DNA of 64,000 bases from an uncultured Rhodospirillaceae bacterium. Its GTDB lineage: Bacteria > Pseudomonadota > Alphaproteobacteria > Reyranellales > Reyranellaceae. The stretch is taken from the NCBI GenBank assembly GCA_945952105.1, contig CAMFGZ010000002.1, forward strand, positions 124,001 to 188,000, given 5' to 3'. The notes under the pieces are model-generated. The model ran no database searches. It was not told the DNA's origin and worked only from the letters and a program-made list of their open reading frames with translations. The position numbers and the translations under genes are program-made. This document shows, piece after piece, positions 10,301-17,781 of the stretch (the first letter of the stretch is position 1; each line of letters begins with the position of its first letter).

Positions 10301-12820
10301 CATCGCCAGGCGATTAGGATCCCCCGCGCGATAGAGCGGATGCGCCGCCATATCGGCTTCGTGCGTGAAATCCTCGCCGGCGATCAGGCGACCGGGGCCG
10401 GAATCGGTCGCGAAGTCCGGTGGACTGTCGGCCCGGAAGCGCACGAAGGCTTCCGGCAGATCCCGGGTCGCGACCGTGTGGAAGCGCTCGCCGTCGAACG
10501 TGTTGAACATGCCGAAGGCGGCGTCGCACAGCGTCATCGCCTTCTCGACGATCATGGCGAACACAGGCTGCAGGTCGCCCGGGGAGGCGTTGATCGCCTG
10601 CAGGATCTCGGTCGTCGCCGTCTGCCGGTCGAGCGAGTCTCGCAGCTCGCCAACCAGCCGGGCGTTCTCGATCGCGATCATCGCCTGGTCGGCGAACGTC
10701 TGGACGAGTTCGATCTGCCGCGGCGTGAACGGCTTCACCGGCACACGCATCAGATTGAAGACGCCTTCCACCTTACCGTCCCGCACCATCGGAACGCCCA
10801 GGAGTGTCCTGGTATCGCTGAGTTCCGTCGCTCGCGTGGGCGGCGCGAAGTTCGGATCGAGCCGCTTGTCGGGGATGTGCTCGATGCGGCCGGAGGCGGC
10901 GACGCGGCCCGCAATCGTCGGATTGCCGGCGCGCTGCGGCGTCTCCGCCATGAAGTGCCGGAACTCTGCGCCGGCGCCGAAGGTGGCTCGCGAGAAGAAC
11001 AGATCGCCGTCGCGCACGAAGACGATTCCCTGCTCGGCCTCGCAGAGACGGCACGCCGAGGTCAGCAGCGTATCGAACACCACCTGCAGGTCGAATGCCG
11101 ACCTCGAGATTGTCTTCAGGACGTCCGAGGTCGCGGTCTGCTGCCGCAGCGAGTCCTGCAGGTCTCTCGTCGCCTCCTGCACCTCGGTGAACAATCGCGC
11201 ATTCTCGATCGCGATGACGGCCTGGTCGGCAAAGGTGCGCAACAGCTCGAGTTGCCGGCTTCCGAAGCGATCGGGCGCCGCCGCGTCGAGGCTGAAGACG
11301 CCTCGCACGATGCCGTCGCGCAGAAGCGGCATGCCGATCACCGAACGATAGCCGCCGACCTGGTGGCCGTCGTACGCGCCGAACCTTGGATCGCTCTGCA
11401 CGTCGCCGACGACGATAGGCTCCTGCAGGGCGGCCACCCGGCTCATGATGCGGAGCGAGTTCGGATCGGGCCGCTCGCGCATTCCTGCGATGATGCGCTC
11501 GAAGTCCGTGCCATAGCCGGCGTGGCTGCCCACGACCAGCGCACCGTCGGCCGGATCGACCAGCCAGAGCACGCCGCTGTCGGCGCCGCAGAGCGCCGTG
11601 GCCGAGCGCGTGAGCGTCTGCAGTACCTCACGCAAATCGAGGGCGGAGCGACTGATCAGGGCCTGGGCCTCGGAGATGGCCGTCTGCTGATCGAGGGCCT
11701 GCTGCAGATCCTGGGTGCGGCGGCGCAGTTCGTCGAACAGGCGGACGTTGCCGATGGCGATCACGGCCTGGGCCGCAAACGTCTCCAGCAGCGCGATCTG
11801 GCGCGGCGTAAAGGGTGCCGGATCCGGCTTGCGCAGCCCCACCGCGCCGATCGCCTGCCCGTCACGCAGCAGCGGCGCGGCCAGCGCCGTGCGAAAGCCG
11901 AAGGTGCTGGCGAGGCGCTGGGCACCGGCGAACTCGACTGGGTCGAGCGATGGAATGTCGGCAAAATGGGTGGTCGCCCGGTCGACCATGGCGCGGCCCA
12001 GCGCGGTCTCGCGGTTGAGCGGTTCGCGTTGGCCGACGATCGTTCGAAGCGGCCCCGCCTGGGTGACGAACTCGAACCCGTCGCCGTCGACCAAGCCGAC
12101 CACGGCATCGCTGGCGCCGCAAAAGCGGACGGCAGCCTGGGCCAGAACGTCGAGCACCGGCGCCGCATCCGTCGGCGATCGCGAGATCGCCTGCAGGATT
12201 TCAGACATCGCGGTCTGCTGCTCGAGCGTCTCGCGCAATTCCGCCATCAGCCGCGCATTCTCGATGGCGATAACAGCCTGGTTCGCGAAACTCTCGAGCA
12301 GCGTGATCTGCGGCACCGAAAAGGGACCAGCCTGTGGGCGGCGCAATCCGATCACGCCGATTGCCTTGCCCTCTCGCAGGAGGGGCACGGCCAGGACCGC
12401 CCGAAATCCCTGGTTCGCCATCAGCCGGAACGCTGCTGCGTTCGTCGCGGCATCGGTTGCGGCAATGTCGGGCACATGTTCGGTGCGATTGGCAAGGATG
12501 GCGCGGCCGGTCGTCGTCTGCGGCGTAAGAGGTTCCTCGTGCCCGACCGGCATGGGTATTGGTCCCACATGCGCGACCACACGCCAGCGGTCTCCCTCGC
12601 GCAGCGCCACGCACGCGTCCGCGTCGCAGAGCCGCTGCGCCGCTGCAGCAACCGTCTCGAATACCGGCGTGACGTCGCCGGGAGACGCAGCCATGACTCG
12701 CAGGATTTCACCCATGGCCGCGCGTTCCGCGCGCATCTCGTCACGCTCGCGCTCGGCCGCTGACAGGGCGAGACGGAGAGAATCTGCCGCCGGGGCACCT
12801 GGCTCAGGCGTTACGGCCAT
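7304..12820 (-). CDS. Giant sensor histidine kinase with eight tandem GAF domains and one PAS domain
   Basis: 1838 residues with no transmembrane segment, so a cytoplasmic sensor. I count eight consecutive GAF units of about 175-190 residues, each ending in a variant of FAxQAVIAIENARL followed by a helical linker of the type LDQQTATSEILQAIS and a new GAF start (SPTDVxPVFD). A PAS-like domain follows (about 1430-1550, FDHMGDGVVMFDAG), then a HisKA domain with phospho-acceptor His1584 (IAHEIKNPLNFVNNF). The HATPase domain has its N box at about 1724 (NGFYAVN), G1 DNGTGIP at about 1763 and G2 GEGTGLGLS. This is far larger than typical hybrid-free kinases. The repeated linker probably forms a continuous signalling coiled coil. 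The gene is first of a coupled operon with two response regulators. The ligands bound by the GAF domains cannot be predicted. Confidence 0.95.
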   Translation of the reverse strand: MAVTPEPGAPAADSLRLALSAAERERDEMRAERAAMGEILRVMAASPGDVTPVFETVAAAAQRLCDADACVALREGDRWRVVAHVGPIPMPVGHEEPLTPQTTTGRAILANRTEHVPDIAATDAATNAAAFRLMANQGFRAVLAVPLLREGKAIGVIGLRRPQAGPFSVPQITLLESFANQAVIAIENARLMAELRETLEQQTAMSEILQAISRSPTDAAPVLDVLAQAAVRFCGASDAVVGLVDGDGFEFVTQAGPLRTIVGQREPLNRETALGRAMVDRATTHFADIPSLDPVEFAGAQRLASTFGFRTALAAPLLRDGQAIGAVGLRKPDPAPFTPRQIALLETFAAQAVIAIGNVRLFDELRRRTQDLQQALDQQTAISEAQALISRSALDLREVLQTLTRSATALCGADSGVLWLVDPADGALVVGSHAGYGTDFERIIAGMRERPDPNSLRIMSRVAALQEPIVVGDVQSDPRFGAYDGHQVGGYRSVIGMPLLRDGIVRGVFSLDAAAPDRFGSRQLELLRTFADQAVIAIENARLFTEVQEATRDLQDSLRQQTATSDVLKTISRSAFDLQVVFDTLLTSACRLCEAEQGIVFVRDGDLFFSRATFGAGAEFRHFMAETPQRAGNPTIAGRVAASGRIEHIPDKRLDPNFAPPTRATELSDTRTLLGVPMVRDGKVEGVFNLMRVPVKPFTPRQIELVQTFADQAMIAIENARLVGELRDSLDRQTATTEILQAINASPGDLQPVFAMIVEKAMTLCDAAFGMFNTFDGERFHTVATRDLPEAFVRFRADSPPDFATDSGPGRLIAGEDFTHEADMAAHPLYRAGDPNRLAMVDLAGARSILNVALRKDRRLLGMIAIYRREVRPFSEQQIALLQGFAEQAVIAMENARLLTELRQSLDQQTASAGILRVISQSPTDVQPVFDAIAESALRLLEGWSIIVWRLDGQRLRLAASAGGHPGSGEMVARVSDELPLDQSFVGEAVRWRVPQQIVDVEAEDVHPALRRLARERGWRSNLAVPLLRESQAVGVVSLSRAEPGAFDERETSLLQSFADQAVIAIENTRLFTELREALDQQTVTADILRVISQSPTDVRPVLDALVAAARRFCGGEDAVILLRDGEEVVSSAHEGVLHVMPGRRVPLDRTSTMGRAMLDAETIHHPDVALLDPVEYPKALELTREMGVRALVAAPMMSDGVAVGAVMLRRCAPGAFTPRQIELLETFAAQAVIALQNTRLFTELRESLDQQTATSEILQAISQSLGDVRPVFETILAKAMALCDAPFGLFNAVEDGSIRTVATRGVPPEFERFRLENPPDYAPGTTPARLAGGEAFVHVHDLADSELYRRGDPARRAIVDAGGARTVLNVGLRRDDALVGMIILYRQEVKPFSDKQIALLQGFAAQAVIAMENARLLAELRRREQELRVTFDHMGDGVVMFDAGLRLASWNRNFQELVDISDSFLASRPLLDDFVALLEGRGELGGDGVDAIRLYREQVGRSWSVERTRPGGSVLEVRNNPVPGGGAVLIYRDITLRKQAEAEIRSARDAAEAALDKLTAAQANLVQSEKMASLGQLTAGIAHEIKNPLNFVNNFAALSVELLDELKEVAGPALATLDDERREEVDETMSLLTGNLDKIAEHGKRADGIVRSMLSHSRGGSGDWQVSNVNTLIEEALNLAFHGARASDKEFNVTLERELSSEAAPIEIVPQDVTRVFLNLVGNGFYAVNKRRQSGNDPGFRPTLKVMTRELGDAVEIRVRDNGTGIPPEVRGRLFQPFFTTKPTGEGTGLGLSISYDIVTQQHGGTIEVESEPGAYTEFTIRLPRRRSRQDEARGFR

Positions 12821-13113
12821 ATGGATCCTCGTATCACCGCGATGGCAAACCTAGCCGATCGAATACCTTTCGCAACTATCGTGCCTCAGGGTGTTCATTA
12901 AGCATGCAATTCACGCAAGTCCGCACGATGCGTCGATTGATCGGACCCTATTCCGGACGACGTTACAGTTGCGTGAAGGGTGTACGGAGAAAGCCGTGAA
13001 GCGCGTCAACTTGCGTCAGATACGCCCACGAACACAGGCGGTTGACCCACAGCTCGTCCGTGCGACGACCAGACTCAGCACGATCTGCGCGGCCTTGAGC
13101 CTCCTAAGGCCCT
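12821..13113. other. Intergenic region upstream of the multi-GAF kinase
   Basis: This 293-base gap separates the kinase start from the HMG-CoA lyase stop, both on the minus strand, so it must carry the promoter of the kinase operon. No confident -35/-10 pair is visible. It contains a 9-base inverted repeat TTCACGCAA (12910-12918) and TTGCGTGAA (12969-12977), plus another TTGCGT at 13011-13016. An open frame running plus-strand from 12891 has no coding character and runs into the lyase gene in antisense, so I do not call it a gene. Confidence 0.5.
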
Positions 13114-14019
13114 TCAGCCGGCCTTGGCCTTCAGTGCCTGCGCCACCTTGGAAGCGGGCTCGCGACCGAGCGCCGCGCAGATCTCGCGCCCCGCCTTGGC
13201 AATCGCATCGAGATCGACGCCATGCTCGATGCCGAGCCCGTTCAGCAGATAGATCACGTCCTCGGTGCCGACATTGCCCGAAGCGCCCTTGGCGTAGGGG
13301 CAGCCGCCCAGACCCGCAACCGCCGTGTCGAACACGGCGATGCCGCGCTCCATGACGGCGAGGATGTTGGCCAGCGACTGGCCGTAGGTGTCGTGAAAAT
13401 GCGCGGCGATCTTCTCGCGCGGCATCTTCTCCGCCACAGCGTCGATCATGGCGACGCATTCGCCCGGCGTGCCGACGCCGATCGTGTCGCCCAGCGACAC
13501 CTCGTAGCAACCCATGCGGAACAGGCGGTCCGACACTTCGGCGACCTTCGCGGGCGAGACCTTGCCGTCATAGGGGCAGGCAATCACGGTCGAGACGTAG
13601 CCGCGCACCTTCATGCTGTGCTTGTGCGCGGCTTCCATCACCGGCGCGAAGCGCTCGAAGCTCTCGTCGATCGAGCAATTGGTGTTCTTCCGGCAGAAGG
13701 CTTCCGAGGCCGCGGTGAAGATCGCGATCTCGCCAACATCCGCCTCGACGGCGCCGTTCATGCCCTGCTTGTTCGGTACCAGCACGGGGTAGCTCACGCC
13801 CGGCTTGCGCTGGATGCGGGCCATCACCTGGTCGGTATTGGCCATCTGGGGCACCCATTTGGGCGACACGAAGCTGCCGGCCTCGACGGCCGAATGTCCT
13901 GCGGCCGAAAGCGCGTCGATCAGGGCCACCTTGGCCTCGACCGACACCGGCTTCGCCTCGTTCTGCAAACCGTCGCGCGGGCCCACTTCGACGAGCCGCA
14001 CCGTCTTCGGAAAATTCAT
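13114..14019 (-). CDS. mvaB: Hydroxymethylglutaryl-CoA lyase
   Basis: 301-residue TIM-barrel lyase cleaving 3-hydroxy-3-methylglutaryl-CoA to acetoacetate and acetyl-CoA, the last step of leucine degradation. Hallmarks are VEVGPRDGLQNE (Arg15, Asp16), EAGSFVSPKWVPQM, the metal-binding AHFHDTYGQ (His207, His209) and the signature loop GLGGCPYAKGASGN with catalytic Cys240. The start ATG at 14019 begins MNFPKTVRL; longer in-frame extensions run into the upstream permease gene. It is the last gene of the aminotransferase/ABC-importer operon, 11 bases after the permease, and lies some 10 kb from the carboxylase operon that makes its expected precursor. Confidence 0.95.
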   Translation of the reverse strand: MNFPKTVRLVEVGPRDGLQNEAKPVSVEAKVALIDALSAAGHSAVEAGSFVSPKWVPQMANTDQVMARIQRKPGVSYPVLVPNKQGMNGAVEADVGEIAIFTAASEAFCRKNTNCSIDESFERFAPVMEAAHKHSMKVRGYVSTVIACPYDGKVSPAKVAEVSDRLFRMGCYEVSLGDTIGVGTPGECVAMIDAVAEKMPREKIAAHFHDTYGQSLANILAVMERGIAVFDTAVAGLGGCPYAKGASGNVGTEDVIYLLNGLGIEHGVDLDAIAKAGREICAALGREPASKVAQALKAKAG

Positions 14020-14030
14020 CGTTCCCGTCC

Positions 14031-14849
14031 CTAAACCAGCGTCTGCTTCAGCTTGCCGGCACGCCCAAGGATGAAGGCAACGGCCGCCAGCGCCAAGACC
14101 GTAAAGAAGATCAGCAGCGTTGCAACGGCGGTGATGGTCGGGTTCACTTCGAGCACCAGCTCGTTGAACATCTTCTTCGGAACGGTCTCGTACTTGCCGG
14201 CGATGAACGAGGTCACGATCACCTCGTCGAAACTGCCGATGAAGGCGAAGATCCAGGCCGCGAAGACGCTGGGCGCCAGGTTGGGCAGCACGATCTTGCG
14301 CATCGTGTAGCCCCAGGAGGCCCCGAGGCTCCAGGCGACCTGCTCGATCCGCTGGTCGAACTCGCGGATGGCCACGCCAAGCACCATCATCACCAGCGGC
14401 ACGTTGAGCAGGGTGTGGGCGACGACGAGCCCCAGCAGCGAGCCCAGCAGGCCGATCTTCGCCAGAGCCAGATAGAGGGCGATGGCCACGATGATCGTCG
14501 GCACGATCAGCGGCGCCATGAAGTTGCCCTCGGCCCAGTCGCGCCCCTTGAAGCTGCCGCGCCGCAGCCCGTAGGCCGCCAACCCGCCCAGCACCAGGGC
14601 TGCCGCCGAGGAGATCGCTGCGACGAGGACCGAGGTCCACATCGCCTCCATCCAGCGTGGATCGCCGAAGAAGGTCTCGTACCAGCGCAACGACAGGCTC
14701 GGCGGCGGAAAAGTCAGCGCCCGCGCAGACGAGAAGGACATCGGGATCACGATGGCCAGCGGCACCGTCAGGAAGACGAGACCGAAGACACCCATCGCGG
14801 CCACGCCCCGCCGCGCCCAGATCGAGCCGCCGATCGCTTCGCGGTTCAT
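14031..14849 (-). CDS. ABC transporter permease, PotC type
   Basis: 272-residue inner-membrane permease of the spermidine/putrescine (MalF/G-like) family with six predicted helices. The coupling-helix (EAA) region is near residues 170-190 (EQVAWSLGASWGYTMRKIVLPNLAPS). The arginine-containing N-terminus precedes the first helix (GVAAMGVFGLVFLTVPLAIVIP). It starts 10 bases after the stop of the PotB-type permease and precedes HMG-CoA lyase by 11 bases. The substrate is not predictable from sequence; PotABCD-type systems import polyamines, other amines and some opines. Confidence 0.9.
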   Translation of the reverse strand: MNREAIGGSIWARRGVAAMGVFGLVFLTVPLAIVIPMSFSSARALTFPPPSLSLRWYETFFGDPRWMEAMWTSVLVAAISSAAALVLGGLAAYGLRRGSFKGRDWAEGNFMAPLIVPTIIVAIALYLALAKIGLLGSLLGLVVAHTLLNVPLVMMVLGVAIREFDQRIEQVAWSLGASWGYTMRKIVLPNLAPSVFAAWIFAFIGSFDEVIVTSFIAGKYETVPKKMFNELVLEVNPTITAVATLLIFFTVLALAAVAFILGRAGKLKQTLV

Positions 14850-14859
14850 GCCCCTTCCC

Positions 14860-15690
14860 TCATGCCGACGCCTTGCGGTCGAGACGCCGGTAGGCGGCGA
14901 AGATCGCGAGCGTCACGATCAGCAGGATCGTGGAGATCGCCGAGGCCTGTTCCCAGCGCGGGATCTGGTTGATCAGCGTGTCGAGCAGGTTGGAGATCAT
15001 CGGCACCCGGCCGCCCCCCAGGATCGCGGGCGTGACGTAGAAGCCGAGGCAGAGGATGAAGACCAGCAGCGCGCCCGCGGCCAGCGCGGGAAGTGTAAGA
15101 GGAAAATAGACCTTCCAGAAGATGGTGCGCGGCGGCGCGCCCAGCGAGGCGGCGGCCTGCAGCAGCCGGTCGTCGATGCGCAGCATGGCGGCGAAGAGCG
15201 GCAGCACGAGGAACGGCAGCAGCACGTTGGCCATGCCGATCGTCACGCCAAGCTCGTTGTAGAGGAAGGAGACCGGCGCATCGGTGAGCCCGCTCCACTG
15301 CAACGCACGGTTCACGATCCCGCCATTGCCCAGCACGACGATCCAGGCATAGGTGCGGACGAGGATCGACACCCAGAAGGGCAGCACGACCAGCGCGATC
15401 GCGATCACGCGGCCGCGGCTGCCGAGCCCGCGCATCCAGTGTGCCAGCGGATAGCCGATGAGGATGTTGGCCAGGGTCGCGATCAGCGCGATGCGCATCG
15501 TGTTGCCCAACACGCGCAGATAGACCGGCGCCTCGAGCAGCCCTTCATAGTGTTCGAGCGTGAAGCCCCGCCCCTTTTCCCAGAAGGCGAGGCCCAGCAT
15601 GTAGACGATGGGCGCGTTGAAGGCGACGACCATCAGCACCAGCAGCGGTGCGATGAATCCGAAACCTTCGAGGCGACTGGCTTTGTTCAT
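14860..15690 (-). CDS. ABC transporter permease, PotB type
   Basis: 276-residue membrane permease that pairs with the next gene as the heterodimeric channel. It has a long periplasmic loop after helix 1 and an EAA-type coupling motif around residues 175-195 (LLQAAASLGAPPRTIFWKVYFPL). Six hydrophobic segments can be traced from about residues 12, 60, 95, 140, 195 and 245. The gene is separated from the upstream binding-protein gene by 94 bases that carry a nested palindromic repeat. Confidence 0.9.
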   Translation of the reverse strand: MNKASRLEGFGFIAPLLVLMVVAFNAPIVYMLGLAFWEKGRGFTLEHYEGLLEAPVYLRVLGNTMRIALIATLANILIGYPLAHWMRGLGSRGRVIAIALVVLPFWVSILVRTYAWIVVLGNGGIVNRALQWSGLTDAPVSFLYNELGVTIGMANVLLPFLVLPLFAAMLRIDDRLLQAAASLGAPPRTIFWKVYFPLTLPALAAGALLVFILCLGFYVTPAILGGGRVPMISNLLDTLINQIPRWEQASAISTILLIVTLAIFAAYRRLDRKASA

Positions 15691-15701
15691 GGCAGAAAGA
15701 G

Positions 15702-15773
15702 TGTCATCCCGAGGTCGAAGGCCGATGGACCTTTACGGTTGTGCAAAGGTCCCTCGCGGCGCTCGGGATGACA
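15702..15773. repeat. Nested REP-like palindromic element inside the ABC importer operon
   Basis: Perfect 12-base outer arms TGTCATCCCGAG (15702-15713) and CTCGGGATGACA (15762-15773) enclose inner arms GGACCTTT (15727-15734) and AAAGGTCC (15745-15752). The RNA would fold into a stem with an inner stem-loop. The TCATCCCGAG...GGGATGA theme resembles dispersed intergenic repeats common in proteobacteria (from memory). It sits directly downstream of the binding-protein gene, where such elements often protect the upstream message and reduce expression of distal genes. Confidence 0.8.
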
Positions 15774-15784
15774 GCGTGCGTTCC

Positions 15785-16807
15785 TTACAGGCTGAGCTTG
15801 AAGGCTTCCCACTTCTTGTTCACCGCCTCGCCGTTGTCGGCCCACCACTGGGCGTTCTCGAAATACTGCACGTCCTTGTTTTGCTTGCTGGTCGGGAACT
15901 GCCAGAGCTTGTCCTGCGGCAGCAGCTTGTCGAGGTCCGGGCTGGGGCCGGTGTAGGAGATCACCTCCGCCGCCTTTGCCTGGTTCTCCGGCAGCGACAT
16001 CTCGTGCATCAGCTTCCACGCCGCGGCCTTGTCGTCGGGCTTGGAGCCCTTGACCACGCAGATAAAGGAGAGGTCGGCCTTGCCGCCGGCGAAGCTGAGG
16101 CCGAAAGCCGGATCGCCGACGACACGGCCCGACCAGCAGATCGAATACTGGACCTCGTTGTCCTTCATGAGCTGCGGCGGCTGGGCGCCGGCCTTCCACC
16201 AGACGGCGACGTCCTTCTTGATTTCGTTGAGCTTCTTGAAGGCCATGTCGACGTCGAGCGGGAACAGCTTGTCGATCGGCACACCCGCCGCCTGCAGCGC
16301 GAACGGCAGGCAGTAATGTGGATAGTCGGGCAGGCAACGCTTGCCGGGGAAGGCCTTGGTGTCGAAGAACTCGGTGAAGTTCTTCGGCTCCTTCACGCCC
16401 TTGCGCCACGCCATGATGGTCGAGAAATACTGGTATCCGAAGCCGTACTCATCCTTGGCCTCCGGGAACATCGCGGCAGGTGCGACGGCGGCCCAGTCGA
16501 CCTTTTCGATCAGACCGAGCTTCTTGGCCTGCAGCACGACGCCGGAGCCCAACTCGAACAGCGTCGTGCTGGTCTGGCCGCTCTCGACCAAGGCGCGCAG
16601 CTTGCCCAGCGAGCTCGGGCTTTCCCTCACGACCTTGATCCCGGTCTTCTGGAACAGCGGATCGATATAGCCCTTCTGGATCGACTCGCCGGACGCACCG
16701 CCCGACTCGATCATGCGGATTTCCTTGGACTGCGCCCGCGCGCCGCCGGAAAGGAGGCCAACCGCCGGCAGAGCCGCCGCGGCACCGACGAAAGTACGTC
16801 TCTTCAT
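15785..16807 (-). CDS. Periplasmic solute-binding protein of PotD type
   Basis: 340 residues. It begins MKRRTFVGAAAALPAVGLLSGGARAQ, an export signal with a twin-arginine-like start and probable cleavage after ARA. The mature part is a two-lobed type II binding protein (SGGASGESIQKGYIDPLF..., TTLFELGSG..., FPGKRCLPDYPHY...). Start ATG 16807 is preferred over the longer frame because it places the signal peptide at the N-terminus. It lies 11 bases after the ATPase gene. It captures the substrate for the following permease pair; the ligand is unknown. Confidence 0.9.
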   Translation of the reverse strand: MKRRTFVGAAAALPAVGLLSGGARAQSKEIRMIESGGASGESIQKGYIDPLFQKTGIKVVRESPSSLGKLRALVESGQTSTTLFELGSGVVLQAKKLGLIEKVDWAAVAPAAMFPEAKDEYGFGYQYFSTIMAWRKGVKEPKNFTEFFDTKAFPGKRCLPDYPHYCLPFALQAAGVPIDKLFPLDVDMAFKKLNEIKKDVAVWWKAGAQPPQLMKDNEVQYSICWSGRVVGDPAFGLSFAGGKADLSFICVVKGSKPDDKAAAWKLMHEMSLPENQAKAAEVISYTGPSPDLDKLLPQDKLWQFPTSKQNKDVQYFENAQWWADNGEAVNKKWEAFKLSL

Positions 16808-16818
16808 CTCGATCCCCT

Positions 16819-17781
16819 CTATGTTACCGGCCACACGTCGGCCGACTCCCAAGAAACGCTGACACGCTCGCCCGGCGCATGGGCCGCACCGAGGAACGGC
16901 ACGGCGGCGACGACCGATTGATTGCCCTCGAGCGCCAGGTGGTAACGGACCATCTGCCCAAGATAGATCGCCTCCACGACACGCGCCGGCAGTCCCTGCC
17001 CGGCCGCCATCAGACGCACGCGCTCGGGGCGTATCACACCCTGGCGGCCGTCGGGCAGGCCGACAAAGTTCGCGATACCCAGGAATTCCGCGACGAATCG
17101 ATTCGCTGGCTTGAGGTAGGCTTCGGTCGGCGCCGCGACCTGCTGCACGCGGCCCTTGTCGAGCACCATGATGCGATCCGACAGCGACAGCGCCTCTTCC
17201 TGGTCGTGCGTCACCAGAATCGTGGTGACGCCAAGCGATCGCTGGAGCTGCTTCAGTTCGACCTGCAGTTCCTCGCGCAGCTTGCGGTCGAGCGCCCCCA
17301 GCGGCTCGTCGAGCAGCAGGATGTCGGGCTTGAACACGACGGCGCGCGCCAGTGCCACACGCTGCTGCTGGCCGCCGGAGAGCTGCGACGGGCGACGCCC
17401 CTCGAAACCGTCGAGGCGCACCAGCTTCAAGGCGTCGCGCGCCAGCCTGCCGGCTTCAGCGCCGCCGATCCTGCGAACGCCCAGCGGAAAAAGGACATTC
17501 TGCAGAACTGTCATATGCGGGAACAGCGCATAGGACTGGAAGACCAGCCCGATGTTTCGTTCCTGCGCCGTGGCCTCGGTGACGTCGCGGCCACCGATGG
17601 AGATGCGCCCCGAGGTCGGCCGGTTGAGGCCTGCAATCAGGGACAGAAGCGTCGTCTTGCCCGAGCCGCTCGGACCGAGGATGGTGACGAACTCACCCTG
17701 CGTCACCGAGAGGTCGACCGAATCGGCGGCGGCGAACGTGCCGTAGCGCTTGGTGACCCCTTCGAGACGGATATCCGACAT
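16819..17781 (-). CDS. ABC transporter ATP-binding protein, PotA type
   Basis: 320-residue ATPase. Walker A is GPSGSGKTT, the Q-loop lies in GLVFQSYALFPHM, the signature is LSGGQQQRVALARA and Walker B is ILLLDEPLGALD, with the switch His in VTHDQEEA. A C-terminal TOBE-like domain (about 240-320) is typical of importers of polyamine/sulfate/iron type. The stop of the aminotransferase gene's neighbour is contiguous: this gene's ATG ends at 17781 and its upstream gene's stop begins at 17782, so the two are tightly coupled. Confidence 0.93.
   Translation of the reverse strand: MSDIRLEGVTKRYGTFAAADSVDLSVTQGEFVTILGPSGSGKTTLLSLIAGLNRPTSGRISIGGRDVTEATAQERNIGLVFQSYALFPHMTVLQNVLFPLGVRRIGGAEAGRLARDALKLVRLDGFEGRRPSQLSGGQQQRVALARAVVFKPDILLLDEPLGALDRKLREELQVELKQLQRSLGVTTILVTHDQEEALSLSDRIMVLDKGRVQQVAAPTEAYLKPANRFVAEFLGIANFVGLPDGRQGVIRPERVRLMAAGQGLPARVVEAIYLGQMVRYHLALEGNQSVVAAVPFLGAAHAPGERVSVSWESADVWPVT

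Noticed and set aside
10340..12763. Very long plus-strand open frame (807 codons) opposite the multi-GAF kinase
   Set aside because: It is an antisense shadow caused by third-position G/C bias; its translation is basic, repetitive and has no domain, whereas the minus strand gives clear GAF domains.
12891..13355. Plus-strand open frame in the gap before the kinase
   Set aside because: No ribosome-binding site, low-complexity Arg-rich translation, and over half of it is antisense to the HMG-CoA lyase gene.
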